Positions 1 through 4,812 are shown, numbered from the stretch's first letter. The stretch: 6,228 nucleotides of DNA from Candidatus Pelagibacterales bacterium (GCA_016777745.1 JADHQX010000084.1:1-6228); one strand, 5' to 3'. Made by a program: numbers and translations. Notes: generated by a model from the letters alone, not told the origin.

Positions 1-302
1 TCACCGGGCAAGAAACCGTGTTCCTCATCCACGGAACTGGCAGGTCTGGTGATCACTATCTTGTCGATCTCACCTTTCTGCATCCTCTGGATGGCTCTAC
101 ACGTTGCCAACATGGTTTTACCAGTTCCAGCAGGACCTAGTGCCACTATGATCCTCTTGTCATACTGCATCAGCAGATCCAAGTACTCCTGTTGCTGTGG
201 TGTACGTGCCACAGGGTTGGCAGTGTGTATCTTCTCCGCAATATGTTCCTCGAACTTGATTATGTTGGATTGTCTTTTGATTCGTCTTTGTTTTCGACTC
301 AT
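1..302 (-). CDS. phoH: PhoH-like P-loop ATPase, N-terminal part (runs off the left edge)
   Basis: Reading the minus strand from ATG at 302 gives 100 codons that continue past the window edge. The product carries a Walker A motif GPAGTGKT at about residues 56-63, then ITRP (84-87) and a GFLPG segment (96-100). This is the characteristic PhoH-family order, in which the ITRP...GFLPG stretch follows the P-loop by some 20 residues. A basic N-terminus (MSRKQRRIKR) and a PQQQ motif (35-38) also fit phage PhoH proteins. The family is an ATPase related to the N-terminal domain of superfamily 1 helicases. Phage copies are very common in marine myoviruses, but their role (RNA metabolism, phosphate response) is unsettled. 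The start is fixed by an in-frame TAG two codons upstream. The gene is transcribed divergently from everything else here. Walker B and the C-terminus lie outside the window. Family call is very sure, function is not. Confidence 0.95.
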   Translation of the reverse strand, partial: MSRKQRRIKRQSNIIKFEEHIAEKIHTANPVARTPQQQEYLDLLMQYDKRIIVALGPAGTGKTMLATCRAIQRMQKGEIDKIVITRPASSVDEEHGFLPG

Positions 303-309
303 GTACTAT

Positions 310-317
310 TATTTACT
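310..317 (-). promoter_or_regulatory. Late-promoter-like box before phoH (AGTAAATA)
   Basis: On the minus strand AGTAAATA ends 7 nt before the phoH start codon. It shares the TAAATA core with the boxes before the rightward genes and resembles the T4 late promoter TATAAATA and its cyanophage relatives. No Shine-Dalgarno sequence lies between it and ATG. If used as a T4-type late -10 element, transcription would begin within a base or two of the start codon. Promoter function is inferred from the motif alone. Confidence 0.55.
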
Positions 318-358
318 ATCCGTCGTCCAGATTAAGTATGCATATTTTACAACACAGT

Positions 359-364
359 TATAAT
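359..364 (+). promoter_or_regulatory. Possible sigma-70 -10 hexamer (TATAAT) before the first rightward gene
   Basis: A consensus TATAAT sits 19 nt before ATG at 384 and just left of a late-type box. I see no convincing TTGACA-like -35 at 16-18 nt upstream, no extended -10 TG and no clear MotA-type box, so this is a weak call in an AT-rich intergenic region. It could give an early or middle start in tandem with the late one. Confidence 0.3.
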
Positions 365-365
365 G

Positions 366-373
366 GATAAATA
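366..373 (+). promoter_or_regulatory. Late-promoter-like box before the first unknown gene (GATAAATA)
   Basis: GATAAATA ends 10 nt before ATG at 384. It differs from the T4 late consensus TATAAATA only in the first base and is identical to the box before the endolysin. With T4-type spacing, transcription would start about 5 nt before the ATG. That would also leave the alternative TTG start at 378 off the transcript, which favours ATG 384. Confidence 0.6.
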
Positions 374-383
374 ACACTTGGCT

Positions 384-866
384 ATGCATGATGTTCTAGA
401 CATAATCAAAAACGTACAATCACTGTACTCGGTGGGACCTACCCTAGGGATCCTTAAAGATTTCGAGAGGGTCGTCGACGAGTTGGATGTATACGTTTTC
501 GAGAACTGGGAGGAAGGTGAATTGCTTTCAGGTCCTGTGGATTCCAGACACTTCGTGACGTGTTCATTCATGTGGCCAGCGGACAAGATGCCCAACCCAG
601 CGGGTGGCAAGAGATTGTTGGACAAGGGTTGCAAGGTGACCTACCAGAAAGATGAATTATTCAAACCCAGAGAGATCAAATCTCCAGAGGACTACAGACC
701 AGGCACGACCAAAGGCAAGATCGACGCACATGACATATGGGTGGTGGAGATAAAGATGCCCAAGGAACTGATTGGTAACTTCAAACACGGCAAGGACGAG
801 ATCACGAGTCAGGATGACATGGGCATGACATCCGGGGATCTAAATACACTAGATGCAGATAGTTAA
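384..866 (+). CDS. Conserved-looking phage protein of unknown function, 160 aa
   Basis: I do not recognise a named family with confidence. The protein is soluble and acidic, without signal peptide or membrane segment. It opens with a helical stretch (MHDVLDIIKN, then KDFERVVDELDVYVFENW at about 25-42). A beta-rich centre follows, with a GPVDSR segment (50-55), a PNPAGG turn (70-75) and GCKVTYQKDE (82-91). The tail from about residue 140 is low-complexity and rich in D, S and T. ATG 384 was preferred to TTG 378 because of the late-type box that ends at 373. No Shine-Dalgarno sequence is visible. The 3' end overlaps the next gene by 14 nt in another frame, so the two are probably co-expressed and may be partners. 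A structural or assembly role is possible given the late-type promoter and neighbourhood, but that is a guess. Confidence 0.8.
   Translation: MHDVLDIIKNVQSLYSVGPTLGILKDFERVVDELDVYVFENWEEGELLSGPVDSRHFVTCSFMWPADKMPNPAGGKRLLDKGCKVTYQKDELFKPREIKSPEDYRPGTTKGKIDAHDIWVVEIKMPKELIGNFKHGKDEITSQDDMGMTSGDLNTLDADS
839..846 (+). promoter_or_regulatory. Late-promoter-like box inside the 3' end of the upstream gene (TCTAAATA)
   Basis: TCTAAATA ends 6 nt before ATG at 853 and lies within the coding sequence of the preceding gene. It contains CTAAATA, the form of the late box typical of cyanomyoviruses. A weak 5-bp inverted repeat (ATCTA 838-842 with TAGAT 850-854) spans from the box into the start codon. Function is inferred from motif and position. 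Confidence 0.55.
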
Positions 867-1593
867 AGAGGGATTGAAGGCCGGTGACCTAGACGGAGTC
901 GTTTCAAAACGATTCTCGGTCGACCAGTTCAAGTCCAAGATGGGCGAAGACATGAACATCATGGTGCTGGCATTCACAGTGGACGGCATGGCCCCTGCCA
1001 AGGACCTAGAACGTTTCGCGGAAACAGGATACAAGGAAGTGCTGGACGCAGATGCGACCCCAGGAACACTAGCGGACGGCAAACACAGGGTCTTCGTAGA
1101 ATTCGCTAGAGTGGAGAAAGTGGACCAACACATCAGGAAGTTCCTAGACGATCTGAAGAATCTCACAAACATAGATATATTCGAATTCACATACCACAAG
1201 AATGTAACACCATTCGAGGCCTCGGCCAAGAACCTGGCGGACATACTGCCCAGGACGGCGATAGCCTACACACAGAAGATCAATGGGATGAAATTGGAAG
1301 AGACTCAGACCTTCTTTGACAAGTTCCAGATGATGGAATTCAAACTGGACAACAACATGGTGGAAATAAAGAAACGTAACGCGGACACACTGAGGTTCGA
1401 ACTACATGCATTTGGCAACACCAACTTGATCATGAATGAAGTAAAAGCGTTCAGATTGGACGAATCAGCCATGGCGGAATGCATGTTCCTTACCAAGTAC
1501 TTCGGACCATACCAGATCACCAAGACCACAGAAGACAGATTCATCTTCAGCAAGGGTGGTGAGTCTGCATTGATGAGCAAATCAGGCTGGTAA
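853..1593 (+). CDS. Phage protein of unknown function, 246 aa
   Basis: This is a soluble mixed alpha/beta protein with no signal peptide or membrane segment, and I cannot assign it to a family. Visible blocks are an N-terminal helical part (KEGLKAGDLDGVVSKRFSVD), a beta segment NIMVLAFTVDGMAP (about 35-48), then KEVLDADATPG (63-73) and HRVFVEFARVEKVDQHIRKF (80-99). The C-terminal half contains TLRFELHAFGN, then FLTKYFGPYQITKTTEDRFIF and a Ser/Gly-rich end. The reading frame is unbroken and third codon positions avoid T, as in the neighbouring genes, which supports real coding. The start overlaps the previous gene by 14 nt. A gap of 32 nt with an inverted repeat separates the stop from the endolysin. 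The pair 384-1593 may encode virion or assembly proteins, but no motif proves it. Confidence 0.8.
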   Translation: MQIVKEGLKAGDLDGVVSKRFSVDQFKSKMGEDMNIMVLAFTVDGMAPAKDLERFAETGYKEVLDADATPGTLADGKHRVFVEFARVEKVDQHIRKFLDDLKNLTNIDIFEFTYHKNVTPFEASAKNLADILPRTAIAYTQKINGMKLEETQTFFDKFQMMEFKLDNNMVEIKKRNADTLRFELHAFGNTNLIMNEVKAFRLDESAMAECMFLTKYFGPYQITKTTEDRFIFSKGGESALMSKSGW

Positions 1594-1603
1594 CATAATA
1601 CAC

Positions 1604-1625
1604 ACACTTATTGATAAATAAGTGT
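1604..1625 (+). repeat. Perfect 9-bp inverted repeat abutting the endolysin start codon
   Basis: ACACTTATT (1604-1612) and AATAAGTGT (1617-1625) are exact reverse complements around a GATA loop. The right arm ends on the base directly before ATG at 1626. Past one mismatch (C1603/A1626), two more pairs are possible (A1602-T1627, C1601-G1628), which would draw the start codon into the stem. On read-through mRNA this hairpin should hinder initiation at the endolysin. No U-tract follows, so it does not look like an intrinsic terminator on the plus strand. Confidence 0.8.
1613..1620 (+). promoter_or_regulatory. Late-promoter-like box overlapping the endolysin hairpin (GATAAATA)
   Basis: GATAAATA ends 5 nt before the endolysin ATG and forms the loop and part of the right arm of the 9-bp inverted repeat. 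With T4 late spacing, transcription would start at about 1626, on the start codon itself. That late mRNA would lack the hairpin altogether. No Shine-Dalgarno sequence is present between box and ATG. Confidence 0.6.
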
Positions 1626-2087
1626 ATGAGATTAAGCACAAACTTCACACTAGCAGAATTCACCAAAAGCCAGACAGCCACGAGGAAAGGTCTTGATAAC
1701 ACCCCAGGCGAAGAACACCTAGCCAATGCGGCGGCACTGTTCAGGAACGTGGTGCAGAGAGTCAGAGAGAACTTTGGTGTCACAGTGATCAACTCAGGAT
1801 ACAGGGGACCGGCACTGAACGAAGCGGTAGGTGGTTCAAGCAACTCACAACACTGCAAAGGCGAAGCAGTGGACATAGAATGTCCAGGCACAGGCAACTA
1901 CGATGTGGCCAAATGGATAGAATCCAACCTAGACTTCGATCAACTTATTTTAGAATTCTACACACCAGGCATACCAGACTCGGGTTGGGTACATGTTTCA
2001 TACAAGTCAGAGGGCAATCGTAAGCAATCACTGACTGCCATGAAGGAAAACGGTAAAACCGTCTACAAGCCCGGTCTTATCCAATAA
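1626..2087 (+). CDS. Endolysin: M15-type peptidoglycan peptidase, 153 aa
   Basis: This is a single-domain zinc peptidase of the M15 family (peptidase M15A/M15_3 type), which cuts peptide bonds in peptidoglycan. The signature runs SGYR (57-60), LNEAVGG (64-70), SQH (74-76), GEAVDIE (79-85) and WVHVSY (121-126). The zinc ligands are therefore expected to be H76, D83 and H123, all present. Length is normal for the family. There is no signal peptide, so it should need a holin to cross the inner membrane, and a holin candidate lies at 3969-4289. ATG 1626 was chosen over TTG 1611 because TTG lies inside the inverted repeat and before the late-type box. The stop overlaps another late-type box, and the i-spanin follows 11 nt later. 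Family assignment is strong. The role as the lysis enzyme follows from the adjacent spanins. Confidence 0.93.
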   Translation: MRLSTNFTLAEFTKSQTATRKGLDNTPGEEHLANAAALFRNVVQRVRENFGVTVINSGYRGPALNEAVGGSSNSQHCKGEAVDIECPGTGNYDVAKWIESNLDFDQLILEFYTPGIPDSGWVHVSYKSEGNRKQSLTAMKENGKTVYKPGLIQ

Positions 2088-2090
2088 ATA
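2083..2090 (+). promoter_or_regulatory. Late-promoter-like box before the i-spanin (AATAAATA)
   Basis: AATAAATA overlaps the endolysin stop codon (2085-2087) and ends 8 nt before ATG 2099. No Shine-Dalgarno sequence is visible in between. A T4-type late start here would leave a leader of only about 3 nt. Inferred from motif and position. Confidence 0.55.
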
Positions 2091-2098
2091 CTACTATT

Positions 2099-2572
2099 AT
2101 GTTTTCAACGATCAAGATGGCGATAGCCATAATGTTAATCACCGGCATAGCGGGTGCGGGCATCTACGTGATGAAATTACGTGCTGACAACGCCACGCTC
2201 AAGGCCAATCAATTCAAACTGGAAACCGCAATCACCGAACAGAACAAGGTGTTGGAACAACAGAAGGCGGACTTCACTGCCATACTGGAAAGCAACAAGA
2301 AGTTGAACACACTCATCAACACGTTCAAAAAAGATTTACAAGACCTAGACAAGAGGTTCACGAAGAAGAACAGAGACATCGGTAAGTTAGCAATAGAGAG
2401 AACCAAAGCGATCGAAAGGATCGTCAACGGTGGTGGTAAGAATGCCGCGAGATGCATCGAGTTGGCATCAGGCGCCGAACACACAGAAGCGGAATTAAAA
2501 GCAACATTGAAATCAGAAATCAACCCAGAGTGCCCAAGTTTGGCCAACCCAAATTATGTACCATTCCAATAA
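2099..2572 (+). CDS. Putative inner-membrane spanin (Rz-like), 157 aa
   Basis: The architecture is that of an i-spanin: a short N-terminus, one membrane segment at about residues 7-25, then a long charged coiled-coil region (about 28-108) rich in K, E, N and Q. A small C-terminal part with two cysteines (C119, C145) follows and ends PNYVPFQ. In Gram-negative phages such Rz proteins span the periplasm, bind an outer-membrane lipoprotein and fuse the two membranes in the last step of lysis. The position directly after the endolysin, with its 3' end overlapping a lipoprotein gene by 17 nt in another frame, is the classic Rz/Rz1 arrangement. Sequence similarity to a named spanin cannot be confirmed by eye, so the call rests on topology and context. 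Confidence 0.7.
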   Translation: MFSTIKMAIAIMLITGIAGAGIYVMKLRADNATLKANQFKLETAITEQNKVLEQQKADFTAILESNKKLNTLINTFKKDLQDLDKRFTKKNRDIGKLAIERTKAIERIVNGGGKNAARCIELASGAEHTEAELKATLKSEINPECPSLANPNYVPFQ

Positions 2573-2939
2573 AATATTAGCACTAGCACTGATCATACTG
2601 CTGACCGGTTGTAGCATAGGCGGTGAGAAGAAGATCAAGATATTCTCTGTGGAGGAACCCAGGCAGAAACTGAACTACCCAATGCCAACACCACTACAGA
2701 TGGAGGAGATCTACTGGCACATCATCACCAGTGAGAACGCAGAGGAAGTATTCAAGAAACTTGAAGAAGCAGGAATAGACCCAGTGCTGTTTGGAATCAC
2801 GGACAAAGACTACCAAGTACTTGCAAGGAACTTCGCACAGATCAGACAGAAATTACAAGAAACAAATAGCCTACTTGAGGAATACAAGAAATACTACGAA
2901 GGAACAGAGGAGAAAAAAGATGTGGACGTACAGAACTAA
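2556..2939 (+). CDS. Putative outer-membrane spanin lipoprotein (Rz1-like), 127 aa
   Basis: A type II signal peptide is plain: MYHSNK, a hydrophobic stretch (about 7-16), then lipobox L-T-G-C with the lipidated cysteine at C19. Serine at +2 predicts sorting to the outer membrane. The mature part begins with a short proline-containing linker (YPMPTP at 41-46). Next comes a conserved-looking segment EIYWHIITSENAEEV, then PVLFGITDKDYQVLARN (76-92) and a helical charged end. This mid-domain resembles small phage proteins often found beside spanins and usually annotated as hypothetical. At 127 residues it is larger and less proline-rich than classic Rz1. The ATG lies inside the i-spanin gene without a Shine-Dalgarno sequence, implying translational coupling. 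The nuclease gene starts inside its 3' end (20-nt overlap). The lipoprotein call is strong; the spanin role is inferred from position. Confidence 0.6.
   Translation: MYHSNKILALALIILLTGCSIGGEKKIKIFSVEEPRQKLNYPMPTPLQMEEIYWHIITSENAEEVFKKLEEAGIDPVLFGITDKDYQVLARNFAQIRQKLQETNSLLEEYKKYYEGTEEKKDVDVQN
2908..2912 (+). promoter_or_regulatory. Shine-Dalgarno sequence AGGAG that fixes the nuclease start
   Basis: AGGAG lies 7 nt before ATG 2920, a good spacing. It supports this start over the far-upstream in-frame ATG at 2791, whose extra 43 codons would run entirely inside the lipoprotein gene and do not match the nuclease fold. Confidence 0.75.
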
Positions 2940-3354
2940 ATTGAAGAGGGTGGTAGATGGAGACACGGTGGACGTGGACATCGACCTAGGCTTCGGCATA
3001 TGGCAGATGAATGAACGTGTGAGGATCATGGGCATAGACACGCCAGAATCAAGGACCAGAGACAAGATCGAGAAGAAATTTGGATTGGCCGCGAAGGCAA
3101 AACTGAAATCATTGCTGGGACCAAACCCCGTGTTGCAGACAACCATCAGCAAGAAAGGCGAGGACATGAAGGGCAAGTTTGGACGTGTGCTTGGAGATTT
3201 CTTGATAGACGGCAAACAAGTGTCACAGATAATGTGCAAAGAGGGTCACGCAGTGTCTTACTTTGGCGGAGCCAAAGAGGACGTGCAGAAACAACACATG
3301 AAGAACAGGAAGAAACTGGTAGAAGCAGGTGTTGTCAAAGGTGCGATCGAATAA
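2920..3354 (+). CDS. Thermonuclease (SNase-like) family nuclease, 144 aa
   Basis: The SNase/TNase fold is clear: VVDGDTVDVDID (11-22), VRIMGIDTPES (34-44) and GKFGRVLGDF (85-94), then a helical C-terminus. Residues matching the staphylococcal nuclease catalytic set are present: R35, E43 and R89, with D40 a likely Ca2+ ligand. The expected activity is Ca2+-dependent phosphodiester hydrolysis of DNA and/or RNA. There is no signal peptide, so it would act in the cytoplasm, for instance on host DNA, unless released at lysis. It starts 20 nt inside the lipoprotein gene with its own Shine-Dalgarno sequence. Its stop overlaps a late-type box for the next gene. Its place between the spanins and the DUF1353/holin pair is notable, since a nuclease has no known part in membrane lysis. 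Family assignment is strong; the biological role is inferred. Confidence 0.93.
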   Translation: MWTYRTKLKRVVDGDTVDVDIDLGFGIWQMNERVRIMGIDTPESRTRDKIEKKFGLAAKAKLKSLLGPNPVLQTTISKKGEDMKGKFGRVLGDFLIDGKQVSQIMCKEGHAVSYFGGAKEDVQKQHMKNRKKLVEAGVVKGAIE

Positions 3355-3357
3355 ATA
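3350..3357 (+). promoter_or_regulatory. Late-promoter-like box before the DUF1353 gene (AATAAATA)
   Basis: AATAAATA overlaps the nuclease stop (3352-3354) and ends 21 nt before ATG 3379. Unlike the other boxes, it leaves room for a leader of about 16 nt that carries AGGAG (3370-3374), 4 nt before the start codon. It is the only box in the window that comes with a Shine-Dalgarno sequence. Inferred from motif and position. Confidence 0.55.
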
Positions 3358-3378
3358 CGCACATAAACGAGGAGACTT

Positions 3379-3969
3379 ATGGAACTAATAATAACACTAG
3401 CAATGAAATTTTGGCAATGGACTGTGCTTATCGCAGTCGTGATCATCGCCGCTATCATCAATGTATTTGACAAAAAACAAAAACCAAACTTAAAATTCAA
3501 CTTCAAAGGAATGCCGAAGTTACAACCAGTGCCGATCAAAACAAAGGGCAAAGGATTCTGGGGAGCAATCATCATGTGGTTGCTATCAACAAGAAACTGG
3601 GTGCTTACAGATGACTGGAAGTACAACATAGACGGAAAAGATTATGTGATCCCAGCAGGTTTCCAATTTGATGGTGCAAGTATTCCAAAGTTCCTAAGAA
3701 CGTTCTTCTCTCCAGTTGGTGTTTTGCTAATGGGTGGACTAGTACATGACTACGCATACAAGTACAAAACACTGCTTGAAGCAAACAAGAAAAAGACAAT
3801 GGGTGAGTTAGATCAGAAGAGAGCAGATGAGATCTTCAGAGACATCAATATAATCGTCAACGGTTTCTATTCTATGAACTACCTAGCGTACTGGTCATTA
3901 AGAATCGGTGGCTTTGTTGCTTGGAATGGTCACAGAAAAAGAGACGCTAAAATTAAAGGTGTGAAATAA
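3379..3969 (+). CDS. DUF1353-family phage membrane protein, 196 aa
   Basis: An N-terminal hydrophobic segment (about 13-28, TVLIAVVIIAAIINVF) is followed by a basic linker (KKQKPNLKFNFKG). The DUF1353 pattern follows: WVLTDDW (74-80), a Y and VIPAGFQFDGASIPKFL (90-106), then SPVG, a GGLVHDYAY block (119-127) and later RADEIFRDI with a C-terminal GGFVAWNG. DUF1353 occurs widely in phages and prophages, often near lysis genes, but has no established biochemical function. The GF-DGAS-IP and HD residues are the invariant-looking ones. The N-terminal membrane anchor suggests the domain faces cytoplasm or periplasm; the side is not evident. Third positions from about 3655 onward use T far more than neighbouring genes. 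The stop overlaps the next ATG by one base (TAATG). Family confidence is fairly high. Confidence 0.85.
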   Translation: MELIITLAMKFWQWTVLIAVVIIAAIINVFDKKQKPNLKFNFKGMPKLQPVPIKTKGKGFWGAIIMWLLSTRNWVLTDDWKYNIDGKDYVIPAGFQFDGASIPKFLRTFFSPVGVLLMGGLVHDYAYKYKTLLEANKKKTMGELDQKRADEIFRDINIIVNGFYSMNYLAYWSLRIGGFVAWNGHRKRDAKIKGVK

Positions 3970-4289
3970 TGGTAAGCCATTTAAATGAAGACAAATTGGT
4001 TCAGAAGAAAAAGATCAACATAGAGCTTGACGTGGACACCAACGTGCATGACAGTAGCAAGAACAGGTACCAGGGTTTAATTGACCTAGCAAGAGCAGTG
4101 GACAGTTGGAGAATATTCCCAAGAGTGTTTATCACGACCTACATATTCCTACTGTACAAGGTTGTGATCTGGTACATGGATCTATCTGCTCCCACCATGG
4201 AACAGTCAGGTCTCGTATCGATCGTGGTTGGTGCTGGGGCGGCCTGGTTCGGACTCTACACTGGATCGAGAGCAAAATCAAGCAAATAA
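3969..4289 (+). CDS. Putative holin: small protein with two membrane segments, 106 aa
   Basis: A charged N-terminal part (about 1-48: KKKINIELDVDTN, then RYQGLIDLARAVDSW) precedes two hydrophobic segments. These are at about 50-69 (containing VFITTYIFLLYKVVIWYM) and 81-98 (VSIVVGAGAAWFGLY), and a short basic tail (SRAKSSK) follows. Small size, two membrane helices, a basic C-terminus and a location in a block with endolysin and spanins are the usual grounds for calling a phage holin. Holins oligomerise in the inner membrane and release or activate the endolysin at a set time. The VGAGAAWFG stretch is familiar from small membrane proteins of marine phages, but I cannot name a defined holin class. 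ATG overlaps the DUF1353 stop (TAATG), so translation is probably coupled. It could instead be a lysis regulator or an unrelated membrane protein. Confidence 0.6.
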   Translation: MVSHLNEDKLVQKKKINIELDVDTNVHDSSKNRYQGLIDLARAVDSWRIFPRVFITTYIFLLYKVVIWYMDLSAPTMEQSGLVSIVVGAGAAWFGLYTGSRAKSSK

Positions 4290-4299
4290 TTACTAGTAC

Positions 4300-4788
4300 A
4301 TGAAACTGTACGAACCTTTCCAATTCCTTACGGACGACGAGTGCGACGAGCTGATCAGATACGCACAGGACAAGATTCAGGCAGGAACCACACTGGGCAA
4401 GTCCACGATAAGGAACAACAGGATCGCTTGGTACAAGGACAGCTCACGTTGGGAGGAATGGATAAAAATGTTCAACACCATAGAGCCAGTGATAGACTGG
4501 ATACAGGATCCACAGATATCATTCTACAGACCAGGAGAACAATACGACTGGCATGTTGATACCTGGCCAAAACACAGGACACACATAAGACACTTCACAC
4601 TCACCTGTGAACTCCAGTCTGCAAACGGAAGTGGGATAGAGTTGGAGAACAAAAGTATTCCAGCACTTCAAAAGGGTCAAGCAGTGATATTCAGTCCACA
4701 CGACAGGCACAGGGCCACGTCACCAACAGAGGGGGAGCGTATCAGTCTTACCATATGGGCAATGGCATTGAACACAGACAAGCGTTGA
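4300..4788 (+). CDS. 2-oxoglutarate/Fe(II)-dependent oxygenase, 162 aa
   Basis: The double-stranded beta-helix signature is present. The HxD iron motif is H85-V-D87 in YDWHVDTWP, the distal iron ligand is H137 in HDRHRAT, and R147, ten residues later in GERISLTIW, should bind 2-oxoglutarate. The N-terminus (FLTDDECDELI) is the usual start of prolyl-4-hydroxylase-type domains. The length is that of a minimal 2OG-FeII_Oxy domain. Such genes are frequent in cyanophages and other marine myoviruses. Substrates are unknown; protein hydroxylation, nucleic acid repair or tuning of host 2OG-based nitrogen sensing have been considered. It begins 10 nt after the holin stop without a clear Shine-Dalgarno sequence. 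A small inverted repeat (GTACA 4296-4300, TGTAC 4307-4311) flanks the start. Its stop codon overlaps the -35 of the dnaJ promoter. Family assignment is strong. Confidence 0.93.
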   Translation: MKLYEPFQFLTDDECDELIRYAQDKIQAGTTLGKSTIRNNRIAWYKDSSRWEEWIKMFNTIEPVIDWIQDPQISFYRPGEQYDWHVDTWPKHRTHIRHFTLTCELQSANGSGIELENKSIPALQKGQAVIFSPHDRHRATSPTEGERISLTIWAMALNTDKR

Positions 4789-4812
4789 CAGATGGTAGAT
4801 CTAGTGTACAAT
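4785..4812 (+). promoter_or_regulatory. Sigma-70-like promoter for dnaJ (TTGACA-N16-TACAAT)
   Basis: A consensus -35 TTGACA (4785-4790) overlaps the oxygenase stop codon. It is followed after 16 nt by TACAAT (4807-4812), one mismatch from the -10 consensus. Transcription would start about 7 nt downstream, at 4819-4820, on or next to the dnaJ ATG. No late-type TAAATA box is present here. This suggests host-polymerase-driven, probably early, expression of dnaJ and the genes after it, and a possibly leaderless mRNA. Confidence 0.65.

Noticed and set aside
49..363. Plus-strand open frame of 104 codons at the left edge
   Set aside because: It is antisense to phoH, whose Walker A and ITRP/GFLPG motifs are unmistakable on the minus strand; the plus-strand product is Cys/Leu/Ser-rich with no domain.
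849..1244. Minus-strand open frame of 131 codons
   Set aside because: It is the shadow of the 246-aa gene; it is Ser/Phe/Leu-rich, has no start signal, and conflicts with the co-directional gene train.
1604..1625. Intrinsic terminator after the 246-aa gene
   Set aside because: The stem is AT-rich and no U-tract follows on the plus strand, and it abuts the endolysin ATG, so a regulatory hairpin fits better.
2791..2919. 43-codon N-terminal extension of the nuclease
   Set aside because: It lies entirely within the lipoprotein gene in another frame, has a low-complexity K/R/T composition, and a good Shine-Dalgarno sequence precedes ATG 2920.
3234..3470. Plus-strand frame of 78 codons
   Set aside because: It spans the end of the nuclease gene and the start of the DUF1353 gene in a different frame and is Arg/Thr-rich without motifs.
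4283..4288. CAAATA before the oxygenase gene as a seventh late-type box
   Set aside because: It lacks the first T of the TAAATA core shared by the other six and lies 11 nt from ATG; too degenerate to call.
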